Positions 1 to 7,219 of a DNA stretch of 64,000 bases are shown here, in pieces. The DNA is taken from positions 23,923 to 87,922 of the forward strand of contig JADJAK010000009.1 of the NCBI GenBank assembly GCA_016704275.1. The letters run 5' to 3'. Origin of the DNA: Gemmatimonadota bacterium (GTDB lineage: Bacteria > Gemmatimonadota > Gemmatimonadetes > Gemmatimonadales > GWC2-71-9). Below the pieces are notes generated by a model. That model had not been told where the DNA came from. It did not search any database and saw nothing but the letters and a program-made list of their open reading frames with translations. Position 1 is the stretch's first letter, and the number at the start of each line of letters is the position of its first letter. Both the position numbers and the translations under genes were made by a program.

Positions 1-855
1 CGGGCCTGGACCTTCGCCGGGGGCGCGTCGCCGGATGACGCCAACGAGCTCCCCCCCGACGTGGAGGAGGCCGGTGACACCGCCGTTCGGGTCGTGGCCA
101 CCGAACCGGGTCGGGAGCGCGCCTACCGGACGATCGACCTGATGCTGGGCGTGGCGGGGGAGCGGATCTGGGTCACCGAGGCGTATCTTGCGGCGCCCCA
201 GCGGATGTATCAGGCGTTCCAGGACGCGGCCCGCGACGGGGCGGACGTCCGGTTGCTCCTCCCCGGATCGAGCGACCTGCCGACGATCAGGAACTTCGCG
301 CGGGTGGGATATCGTCCGCTGTTGCGGGCTGGGGTCAGGATCTGGGAGTGGACTGGTCCGATGCTGCACGCCAAGACGATCGTCGCCGATCGGCACTGGA
401 CCCGGGTCGGTTCCAGCAACTTGAATGCGTCGTCGCTGTTGGCGAATTGGGAACTCGATATCTTTATCGACGATGAGGCTATTGGCGAAGCGATGGAACA
501 GCAGTTTCGGTTGGACCTGACCATGGCTCGCGAGGTCCTCCTCCGGCCCCGCCGCCTCCCGGCCCTCTTCGGGCGAGTGGTCCCCGGCAAGCTTGCCCTG
601 GCCGCGCCTGCCGGCGAGGTCCCGGCCCACGTCCGGAGCGGCTGGGAGCGGGTCCGGGTGGCCGCGGTGATTGCCGGCGGGCTGGCCCAGGGGGCACGGG
701 CCGCCGTCTTCGGTCCGCTCGCGCTGCTCCTGCTGTTGCTGGCGGTGGCCTTCGTCCTCATCCCGGGGCCGATGGCCGTGGCAGCCGCCATTCTGACCGG
801 GCTGGCGGGGACCGCCTTGGCCACGCGGGCGCTGGCCCATCGGGAGCGGGGATGA
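1..855 (+). CDS. Phospholipase D-like protein (cardiolipin synthase type), C-terminal part
   Basis: The reading frame is open to the left edge of the window, so the N-terminus lies outside. The visible 284 residues contain the second PLD catalytic motif, HxKxxxxD, seen as HAKTIVAD near residue 123, followed by GSSNLNASS, the usual downstream signature of cardiolipin synthases and related phosphatidyltransferases. Members of this family join two phospholipids, or transfer a phosphatidyl group, at the inner membrane through a covalent phosphohistidine. The first HKD motif is expected upstream. The C-terminus carries an extra hydrophobic segment (about residues 235-275) that normal ClsA lacks at that position and that may anchor the tail. 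The sigma factor gene starts 28 bases downstream on the same strand, so cotranscription is possible. Exact substrate is not determinable from half a protein. Confidence 0.8.
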   Translation, partial: RAWTFAGGASPDDANELPPDVEEAGDTAVRVVATEPGRERAYRTIDLMLGVAGERIWVTEAYLAAPQRMYQAFQDAARDGADVRLLLPGSSDLPTIRNFARVGYRPLLRAGVRIWEWTGPMLHAKTIVADRHWTRVGSSNLNASSLLANWELDIFIDDEAIGEAMEQQFRLDLTMAREVLLRPRRLPALFGRVVPGKLALAAPAGEVPAHVRSGWERVRVAAVIAGGLAQGARAAVFGPLALLLLLLAVAFVLIPGPMAVAAAILTGLAGTALATRALAHRERG

Positions 856-883
856 GGGTCAACCTCCCCCAGCGGGGAAGCGT

Positions 884-1438
884 ATGACGGGCGTGGATGA
901 AGCCGCGCTCGCCGCGCGTGCCGCCAAGGGAGATGCCGAGGCCTTCGGGGCGCTCGTGGACCGGCACGCACCGATGGCTCGACGGGTGGCCTACACCATC
1001 CTCGAGGACCGGGAAGACGCCGACGACGCGGCCCAGGAAGGGTTTCTCTCCGCCTGGCAGGCAATCGCCCGGTACGACCCCCGTCGGGCCTTCCGGCCCT
1101 GGCTGATGCAGATCGTGGTGAATGCCGCCCGGGACCTCCGGCGGCGTCGCCGGGTTCGCACGACGGAAATGCTGGACCACGTGTCGGCCGCCTCGCGCGA
1201 CGACCCGGCGAGAGAAGTGGGAGCGATGGATCTGGGCGAACGGCTGAACGCCGCGCTGGCCACCCTCCCCGAGCGGCAACGACTGGCAGTAGTGTTGTTC
1301 GATGCAGAAGGGTATCCGCAGGCCGAAATTGCGGCGATGTTGGGGATTCCTGAAGGGACAGTGAAGTCGGATGTGTTCCATGGACGTCGAGCGCTCCGCA
1401 AGGTGCTCGGCTCGGTGAAGGAGGAGTGGGATGAGTGA
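884..1438 (+). CDS. ECF-type RNA polymerase sigma factor
   Basis: This 184-residue protein has the two-domain layout of an extracytoplasmic-function sigma factor. Region 2 covers about residues 15-85 (FGALVDRHAPMARRVAY, then DADDAAQEGFLSAWQ, then the AFRPWLMQIVVNAARD core). Region 4 covers about residues 120-175, with LPERQRLAVVLFDAEGY and the helix-turn-helix AEIAAMLGIPEGTVKSDV that reads the -35 element. There is no region 1 or 3. Its stop overlaps the start of the next gene by eight bases, which encodes a small membrane protein likely to be its anti-sigma factor. The five genes after that encode an efflux system in one apparent transcript. Autoregulation of the operon is the usual pattern for this family but is an inference here. 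Confidence 0.93.
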   Translation: MTGVDEAALAARAAKGDAEAFGALVDRHAPMARRVAYTILEDREDADDAAQEGFLSAWQAIARYDPRRAFRPWLMQIVVNAARDLRRRRRVRTTEMLDHVSAASRDDPAREVGAMDLGERLNAALATLPERQRLAVVLFDAEGYPQAEIAAMLGIPEGTVKSDVFHGRRALRKVLGSVKEEWDE

Positions 1439-1760
1439 CATCAGTCCGTTTTCGGCGACGCGCGACGACGAGCTTGGCTCGGCGGTGCGTGCTGCGTTGG
1501 AACCGATGCATCACGAGGCGTTCGTCGCCCGCGTCCGGGCACGGATCGGCCAATCGGGACGCGCCTGGGAAGACGAGCTTGCCGGCTGGTTCTGGCAGGG
1601 CCTCGTCGCCGCGTCCCTGGCGACGGTCCTGGCCGGCTGGGGCTGGAGCCGCCCTGCAACCAATACCACGGTCGAAGCATCGGTTGCCAGTGAGCTCCTG
1701 GACGGCAAGCAGCCTGGCGCCGACATCCTGTTGGTTGCGATGACGTCGGGGGATCGTTGA
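1431..1760 (+). CDS. Small single-span membrane protein, probable anti-sigma factor
   Basis: The product is 109 residues with one clear membrane segment around residues 52-70 (LVAASLATVLAGWGWSR), a charged cytoplasmic N-terminal half and a short C-terminal tail. The ATG lies inside the last codons of the sigma factor gene and the stop overlaps the TTG start of the following gene, so translation of all three is probably coupled. Position right after an ECF sigma factor, the membrane topology and the size suggest an anti-sigma factor that holds the sigma factor at the membrane. No zinc-binding HxxxCxxC motif is present, so it would not be a classical ZAS-type anti-sigma factor. The assignment therefore rests on context; a membrane accessory protein is the alternative. 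Confidence 0.72.
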   Translation: MSDISPFSATRDDELGSAVRAALEPMHHEAFVARVRARIGQSGRAWEDELAGWFWQGLVAASLATVLAGWGWSRPATNTTVEASVASELLDGKQPGADILLVAMTSGDR

Positions 1761-2320
1761 CCACCTCGCGCACCCGCGCGCTCACGCTGTTGATCACGGC
1801 CCTGGTGGTCGGGATCATCGTGGGCGGCACGGCCCTCACCATTGCGGTGCGCGAGGGGAAGGCCGACTTCGTCTTCCGTGGCCTGCGTGGCCCGGGCGGG
1901 CGTGGGTTCGGTGGTCGCGACGGTGGCGGGAAGCACACGGATTGGCTGACCCGGGAGCTCAATATCACGGTTGACGCGACGGTGGCGGACAGCATCAACG
2001 CGATCTATTGCCGACGCGTCGTCGGCATCGATTCGGTGCTCGCTTCGTACCAGGAACGGAATCGCCCGATGATGGATTCCCTCTACGAGGGCATCCGTCC
2101 GGAGATCGAAGCCCGTCGCGATCAGTCACGCTCCGGCATCCGGGCACTCCTGACGCCCGACCAACGTGTGAGGTACGACTCGATGATTGCTGTCGACGAT
2201 TCCAGCCGCCGCGCCATGCGCAATTCCGGTCCACGACCGTTCCGACCGTCTGGACCCTGTTACCCAGGCACCACCGACGGACCGACCGGACGAGGAGGAG
2301 CACCCCGTGGCTCGCGCTGA
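1757..2320 (+). CDS. Spy/CpxP-like periplasmic protein with membrane anchor
   Basis: A 187-residue protein starting at TTG, which shares bases with the TGA of the upstream gene (TTGA). It has an N-terminal membrane segment (about residues 8-31, LTLLITALVVGIIVGG), then a Gly/Arg-rich linker, then a helical Arg/Asp-rich domain with LTPDQRVRYDSMI. The phrase LTPxQRxxYD is typical of the LTXXQ-containing Spy/CpxP/CnrX group, periplasmic helical proteins that act as stress chaperones or as metal-responsive sensors attached to ECF sigma and anti-sigma pairs, as in CnrX-CnrY-CnrH. The gene order sigma, membrane protein, Spy-like protein, efflux pump resembles the cnr arrangement. No metal ligand cluster is obvious. 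The C-terminus overlaps the start of the TolC-like gene by 14 bases. Confidence 0.7.
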   Translation: MTTSRTRALTLLITALVVGIIVGGTALTIAVREGKADFVFRGLRGPGGRGFGGRDGGGKHTDWLTRELNITVDATVADSINAIYCRRVVGIDSVLASYQERNRPMMDSLYEGIRPEIEARRDQSRSGIRALLTPDQRVRYDSMIAVDDSSRRAMRNSGPRPFRPSGPCYPGTTDGPTGRGGAPRGSR

Positions 2321-3635
2321 ACATCTCTTCCGCGCCGCAACTGCGGCGCTTTTGTTGACGGCTTCGGCCACCGCGCCGCTCGTGGCGCAGCAGGCCCCCG
2401 CGGCGATCACGCTCGCCGAGGCGCTTCGTCGGACGGAAGAGGTGACGCCGGGCGTCGTCTCCGGCCGCGGCTCGGTGCGCAGCGCCGAACTGGCCGTGCG
2501 TCAGGCCAAGTGGGCGTTCATTCCGCAGCTGACCTTGGTTCCGCAGGCCAACCTGCTGATGAACTCGGGGCAGCAGCGCGTCGACCCGATCACCGGTGCG
2601 GTCGTCAGCGGCAACACGACCAACCCCAGCTACGGCATGAACGTCTCGGCGTCGCTGCCGCTGTTCGACGGCTTTGCGCGCAACCACACGCTGCGCGCCG
2701 CGCGCGCCCGTGAGGATGCCGCCGATGCCAACTACACCACGTCGCGCTTCTCGGCGGCGCTGGCGGTGACCAACGCCTTCTTCGATGCCCTCGCCAACAA
2801 GGAGCTGCTGCAGGTGAGCGCGGCGGCCGTGGCACGGGCCGAAGAACAGCTGAAGGTGGCGACGGCCCGGCTTCGGTCTGGCTCTGGCCAGCGCACCGAC
2901 TCGCTCACCGCCCTGGTGACGCTCGGCCAGGCCCGCCAGAACCGGTTGACGGCGCAGGCCAATCTTGCCAACGCCGAGGCCACCCTCGGCCGCCTGGTCG
3001 GCAGCGAGTCGCGGGTCGCGGCCATCGCCGATTCGGCCTTCTACCGCACACCCTCGTCCCTCGATACGACCGCGCTCCGCGGCGAGGCGATGCAGCAGGC
3101 GCCGGCGCTGGTTGCGTCAGGTGCCAACCTGCGCGCTTCCAAGGCGCAGCTCTCGCAGCAGAAGTCCGCCTACTGGCCGACGCTCAACATCTCGGCCGGC
3201 AGCAACTTCAACGCGAGCAAGACCAACGACTACACCCTCGAAGCCCGTCGCCAGCTGCAGATCGCCTTCACGATCCAGCCGTGGACGAACTACACGCGCG
3301 AGACCCAGATCGAGAACCAGTCGATCGCCGTCGACAACGCCGAAGCCACCCTCGCGGACCAGCGCCGGCAGATCTCGGCGCAGCTGACGCAGAACTTCGC
3401 GTCGCTGGCCAACGCGCAGGAAGCGATCGAGGTCGCCAAGGCTTCCGTGCAGGCCTCGGAAGAGAACGTGCGGGTGGCGGAGCAGCGCTACCGGCTCGGC
3501 GTGATGACGATCGTCGAGATGATGCAGATCCAGGAACAGCTCACGCAGGCGCAGGTCAACGAAGTGCAGGCCCGCTTCACCTATCTGCGCACCAAGGCGC
3601 AGATCGAGTCGATCGTGGGCCGGAGGTTGCCGTAA
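2307..3635 (+). CDS. TolC family outer-membrane efflux protein
   Basis: The chosen GTG at 2307 follows a strong ribosome binding site (GAGGAGG, 2293-2299) and opens directly into a signal peptide, LLLTASATAPLVAQQ; an in-frame upstream ATG at 2187 would place non-signal sequence in front and is rejected. The mature part of the 442-residue product has the two tandem OEP repeats of TolC-like proteins: ITLAEALRRTEEVTPGV at the start, long alanine-rich helices (about 140-200 and 350-420), and the closing RYRLGVMTIVEMMQIQEQL motif. It would form the trimeric outer-membrane channel for the adjacent ABC exporter. The stop overlaps the ATG of the ATPase gene (TAATG). Confidence 0.93.
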   Translation: MARAEHLFRAATAALLLTASATAPLVAQQAPAAITLAEALRRTEEVTPGVVSGRGSVRSAELAVRQAKWAFIPQLTLVPQANLLMNSGQQRVDPITGAVVSGNTTNPSYGMNVSASLPLFDGFARNHTLRAARAREDAADANYTTSRFSAALAVTNAFFDALANKELLQVSAAAVARAEEQLKVATARLRSGSGQRTDSLTALVTLGQARQNRLTAQANLANAEATLGRLVGSESRVAAIADSAFYRTPSSLDTTALRGEAMQQAPALVASGANLRASKAQLSQQKSAYWPTLNISAGSNFNASKTNDYTLEARRQLQIAFTIQPWTNYTRETQIENQSIAVDNAEATLADQRRQISAQLTQNFASLANAQEAIEVAKASVQASEENVRVAEQRYRLGVMTIVEMMQIQEQLTQAQVNEVQARFTYLRTKAQIESIVGRRLP

Positions 3636-4390
3636 TGGCGAAGGACATCAGCACGACCGCCGAGCGCATGGCGATGTTGCCGGCGGACGTGCCGCGGGAC
3701 GCGATCATCGTGACCCGCAACCTGCAGCGCGAGTACATCATGGGCTCGGAGCGCGTCCGGGCCCTGCAGGGCGTCGACATGACGATCCGGAAGAACGAGT
3801 TCGTCGCCATCATGGGGCCGTCCGGCTCCGGCAAGTCGACGATGATGAACATGATCGGCTGTCTCGACACGCCGAGCGAGGGCGAGTACTGGCTCAACGG
3901 CTACCGCGTGAGCGAGCTCGATGACGACGCGCTGGCGCGGATCCGGAACAAGGAGATCGGCTTCGTCTTCCAGACGTTCAACCTGCTGCCGCGTGCCTCG
4001 GCGCTGGCCAACGTCGAGTTGCCGATGGTCTACGCCGGCGCCTCGTCGAAGGAGCGCCGGACCCGCGCCGAAGAGGCGTTGCGTCAGGTCGGCCTGCAGG
4101 ACCGCATGCACCACCGCCCGAACGAGCTCTCGGGCGGGCAGCGCCAGCGCGTGGCGATCGCCCGCGCCCTGGTGAATCGTCCGTCCATCATCCTGGCGGA
4201 CGAACCGACCGGCAACCTGGACTCGGCCACGTCGGTCGAGATCATGGCGCTGTTCGAATCCCTGCACAAGCAGGGGCAGACGATCATTCTCGTGACCCAC
4301 GAACCTGATATTGCCGCGCACGCCAAGCGCCAGATCGTCCTCCGGGACGGCAAGGTGGCCAGCGATGCGAGCAGCATGGAGAAGCACTAA
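3635..4390 (+). CDS. MacB-type ABC transporter ATP-binding protein
   Basis: The 251-residue product has every ATPase motif: Walker A GPSGSGKST at 61-69, Q-loop around FVFQTFNLLP, signature LSGGQ at 165-169, Walker B IILADEPTGNLD from 185 with catalytic Glu190, and the switch His in LVTHEPD. Sequence context (GSERVRALQGVD, PRASALANVELPMVY) places it in the LolD/MacB lipoprotein- and peptide-export subgroup of ATPases. The N-terminus is about 20 residues longer than usual. The ATG overlaps the TolC stop by one base and the adaptor gene starts two bases after the stop. Together with the adaptor and permease it should drive a tripartite MacAB-TolC-like pump. Confidence 0.95.
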   Translation: MAKDISTTAERMAMLPADVPRDAIIVTRNLQREYIMGSERVRALQGVDMTIRKNEFVAIMGPSGSGKSTMMNMIGCLDTPSEGEYWLNGYRVSELDDDALARIRNKEIGFVFQTFNLLPRASALANVELPMVYAGASSKERRTRAEEALRQVGLQDRMHHRPNELSGGQRQRVAIARALVNRPSIILADEPTGNLDSATSVEIMALFESLHKQGQTIILVTHEPDIAAHAKRQIVLRDGKVASDASSMEKH

Positions 4391-4391
4391 A

Positions 4392-5891
4392 GTGAAGCAT
4401 CGCATCCGCTCCCTCGCCGTCCTCGCCCTCGTCGTGGCCACCGCCTGCAAGAAGGAAGAGCCGGCGCCGGTCTATGAGGCCGTGGCCATCGGCAAGCGCG
4501 ACATCATCGTGACGGCGCAGGCCGCCGGCGCGATCAATCCCGACACGATCGTGGACGTGAAGTCGCGCGCCTCCGGCGAGATCACCGACCTCGCGGTCGA
4601 GACGGGGCAGCTCGTCCGGCGTGGCGCCCTGCTGGCGCGCGTCGATCGGCGCGTCCCGCAGAACCGGGTGTCGCAGGCGGAAGCGGCGGCGGAAGTGGCG
4701 ACGGCACGGCTCCGGAACGCCGAGGCGCAGCTGCGCCGGGCCAAGGAGCTGTTCGCGTCGCGGGCGATCACCGAACAGGAACTCGAGACGACGACGCTCG
4801 ACGTCGCCAACTCGAAGGCCTCGGTCATCTCGTCGACGATCGACCTCGAGAACGCCAAGATCGCCCTCGAGGACACCGAGGTGCGCGCCCCGATCAACGG
4901 GACGATCATCGCGAAGAACGTCGAGCGCGGCACCGTCATCTCGTCGCCGGTGAGCGACGTCGGCGGCGGCACCGTGCTCCTCAAGATGGCCGACCTGACG
5001 CTGGTCCAGGTCAAGACCTTCGTCGACGAGACCGACATCGGCAAGCTGCGCGTCGGGCTCGAGGCCAACGTCACGGTGGATGCGTACCCGAACCGGCCGT
5101 TCAAGGGCGAGCTGCTCAAGATCGAGCCGCAGGCCGACACGATCCAGAACGTGACGATGTTCCCGGTGCTGGTGCGGATCGACAACAAGGACGGCTTGCT
5201 GAAGCCGGGGATGAGCGCCAACGTCCGGATCGGCGTCGGCGAGCGTCGCGACGTGATCGCGGTGCCGAACGCGGCGCTGCGCACCGAGCGTGACGTGGCC
5301 AGTGCGGCGACGGTGCTGGGGCTTGCCGAGGCGGATTTCAAGACGATGCTCGAGGCGGCCAAGGCCGCTGCGGCGCCGCCGGCCGGGACGCCGAGCCCCG
5401 ATGGCGCGCTGGAACTGCAGGGCAAGGGTGGCGCGCCGACCGATGCGAAGCCGGCGGCCGACCCGAAGGCGGCTGCCACGCCGGGTGCGGCGGGGCAGCG
5501 TGGCGGCGCGGGCGGGCAGACCGGCCGCGGTGGCGCCGGCGGGCAGATGGGTGGCCGTGGCGGGCGCGGCGGCGGCAACAGCGATGCCTTCAGCGGCGGC
5601 ACCTATATCGTCTTCGTGCAGCGCGAGGGGAAGCCGACGCCGGTGTACATCAAGACCGGATTGACGGACCTCGACTACTCGGAAGTGAAGAGCGGGCTGA
5701 AGGAAGGCGACATGGTGCTCATGCTGCCGAGCGCCTCGCTGATCCAGGGCCAGCAGAACCTGCAGAACCGGATGAAGTCCATGAGCGGCGGCCTCCCGGG
5801 CCAGTCGAACACCACCACGCCGGCCGCTGGTGGGGCGGGCAAGGGTGGGGCGACGCCGGCGGCTGGTGGCGCGAAGCCCGGAGGGCGTTGA
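4392..5891 (+). CDS. Periplasmic adaptor (membrane fusion) lipoprotein of MacA type
   Basis: Starting at the GTG one base after the ATPase stop, the product is 499 residues. It begins with a lipoprotein-type signal ending in VVATAC followed by KKEE, so it is probably anchored by lipidation. The body shows the HlyD/MacA order: barrel-sandwich half (VDVKSRASGEITDLAVETGQ), alpha hairpin (about 85-165, EAAAEVATARLRNAEAQLRR), second lipoyl half (APINGTIIAKNVERGTVI) and beta-barrel (VDETDIGKLRVGL). An unusual Gly/Ala/Pro-rich low-complexity insert covers about residues 330-400, and a second Gly/Ala tail ends the protein. The insert interrupts the membrane-proximal domain. The partner permease begins directly after the stop. 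Confidence 0.92.
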   Translation: MKHRIRSLAVLALVVATACKKEEPAPVYEAVAIGKRDIIVTAQAAGAINPDTIVDVKSRASGEITDLAVETGQLVRRGALLARVDRRVPQNRVSQAEAAAEVATARLRNAEAQLRRAKELFASRAITEQELETTTLDVANSKASVISSTIDLENAKIALEDTEVRAPINGTIIAKNVERGTVISSPVSDVGGGTVLLKMADLTLVQVKTFVDETDIGKLRVGLEANVTVDAYPNRPFKGELLKIEPQADTIQNVTMFPVLVRIDNKDGLLKPGMSANVRIGVGERRDVIAVPNAALRTERDVASAATVLGLAEADFKTMLEAAKAAAAPPAGTPSPDGALELQGKGGAPTDAKPAADPKAAATPGAAGQRGGAGGQTGRGGAGGQMGGRGGRGGGNSDAFSGGTYIVFVQREGKPTPVYIKTGLTDLDYSEVKSGLKEGDMVLMLPSASLIQGQQNLQNRMKSMSGGLPGQSNTTTPAAGGAGKGGATPAAGGAKPGGR

Positions 5892-5892
5892 T

Positions 5893-7104
5893 ATGCTGAT
5901 CGGCGAGACGATTCGAGTCGCGTTGGCCTCGATCCGGGCCAACAAGTTGCGGGCGTTGCTCACCATGCTCGGCGTGATCATCGGCGTCGCCGCCGTCATC
6001 ACCGTCGTCGCGATGGGCACCGGCGCGCAGAAGGCCGTCGAGGACAAGATCAACTCGCTCGGCGCCTCGCTGGTCCAGATCAACGCCGGCCAGGGGATGA
6101 ACCGCGGCGTCGCCACGCAGGATCGCGCGGCGCTGCTCGTGGCCGACTACGAGGCGCTGCGCCGCGACGCCACCACGCTCAGTGACGTGGTGCCGGAGCT
6201 GCAGAAGAACCAGCAGGTGCAGCTGGTGTCGACCAACATCAACACGTCCATCGTCGGCACCACGGCCAATTATCCCAAGGCGCGGAACTACACGCTGACG
6301 CACGGCCGGATGTTCACCGATGGCGATGACGCGGCGCGGCAGTTGTATGCCGTGGTCGGGTCCGACGTGCCGAAGATGCTGAACGTCAACGCCGGCGCCA
6401 TCATCGGCCAGCAGATCCTGATCCGGAAGCTCCGCTTCGAGGTCATCGGCGTGCTGTCGTCGAAGGGCTCGCAGGGGTGGCAGAATCCGGACGAGCAGAT
6501 CCTCATCCCGCTGAACACCGCGCGCTACCGCGTCTTCGGCACCGACCGGCTCCGCTCGATCGCCGTCGTCGTCCGCGACAAGGTGCCGATGGAGCAGGGG
6601 ATGGTCGAGGCCGAGCGGATCATGCGCCGCGAGCACAAGATCCGCCCGGGCGCCGACAACAACTTCCAGATCGTCTCGCCGAAGGAATTCCTCGCGACGC
6701 AGCAGCAGACGTCCGAGACCTTCTCGCTCCTGCTCCTCGCGATCGCCGGCGTCTCGCTGCTGGTCGGCGGCATCGGCATCATGAACATCATGCTGGTCTC
6801 GGTCACCGAGCGCACCAAGGAAATCGGGATCCGGAAAGCCCTCGGCGCGACCAAGTTCACGATCATGGGCCAGTTCCTGATCGAGGCGCTGGTGCTCTGC
6901 CTCGCCGGCGGCCTGGTCGGAATTCTCCTCGGCTGGGGTGCCTCGTCGATCGTCTCGCAGAAGCTCGGCTGGAGCACGGTGATCTCGCCGGTCGCCGTCG
7001 GCGTCGCCTTCGCCTTCTCGGCGCTGGTCGGCCTCTTCTTCGGCCTCTGGCCGGCCCGTCGGGCGGCGAGCCTCGATCCGATTCAGGCGTTGCGGTACGA
7101 ATAG
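5893..7104 (+). CDS. MacB/FtsX-type ABC transporter permease
   Basis: The 403-residue product has the MacB permease layout. One N-terminal membrane helix (about 20-43, LTMLGVIIGVAAVITVVAMG) follows a short amphipathic segment. A large periplasmic domain of about 230 residues comes next. Three C-terminal helices follow, starting LLLLAIAGVSLLVGGIGIMN, with the family signature VTERTKEIGIRKALGA. Unlike E. coli MacB, the ATPase is a separate polypeptide. It would form the inner-membrane part of the pump and transmit ATP-driven motion to the adaptor (mechanotransmission). It is the last gene of the operon; the downstream spacer holds a long inverted repeat that may terminate transcription. Confidence 0.93.
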   Translation: MLIGETIRVALASIRANKLRALLTMLGVIIGVAAVITVVAMGTGAQKAVEDKINSLGASLVQINAGQGMNRGVATQDRAALLVADYEALRRDATTLSDVVPELQKNQQVQLVSTNINTSIVGTTANYPKARNYTLTHGRMFTDGDDAARQLYAVVGSDVPKMLNVNAGAIIGQQILIRKLRFEVIGVLSSKGSQGWQNPDEQILIPLNTARYRVFGTDRLRSIAVVVRDKVPMEQGMVEAERIMRREHKIRPGADNNFQIVSPKEFLATQQQTSETFSLLLLAIAGVSLLVGGIGIMNIMLVSVTERTKEIGIRKALGATKFTIMGQFLIEALVLCLAGGLVGILLGWGASSIVSQKLGWSTVISPVAVGVAFAFSALVGLFFGLWPARRAASLDPIQALRYE

Positions 7105-7106
7105 CC

Positions 7107-7200
7107 GAGAAGCGAGAAGCGAAGCGAGGAACGAGCGGTGGCCCAGCGGAGAGATCTTCCCGCCGAGCCACGCTTCTCGCTTCTCCCTTCTCGCTTCTCC
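7107..7200. repeat. Heptamer (GAGAAGC) array with perfect inverted repeat
   Basis: Two GAGAAGC units and a partial copy lie at 7107-7128. Their complement, CTTCTCG/CTTCTCC in 7-bp steps, lies at 7171-7200. Bases 7107-7121 are an exact 15-base inverted match to 7171-7185. The folded RNA would make a long stem just after the permease stop and just before the next promoter. It may act as a terminator or mRNA end, but no T-tract follows it. Confidence 0.7.
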
Positions 7201-7206
7201 CACCGC

Positions 7207-7212
7207 TATCTT
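7207..7212 (+). promoter_or_regulatory. Candidate -10 element TATCTT
   Basis: TATCTT ends seven bases before the ATG at 7220. If it is a -10 hexamer, transcription would start at or next to the start codon and the mRNA would be leaderless. No Shine-Dalgarno sequence lies in between. The same hexamer recurs upstream of several other genes in the window. Confidence 0.4.
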
Positions 7213-7219
7213 CGCCACC

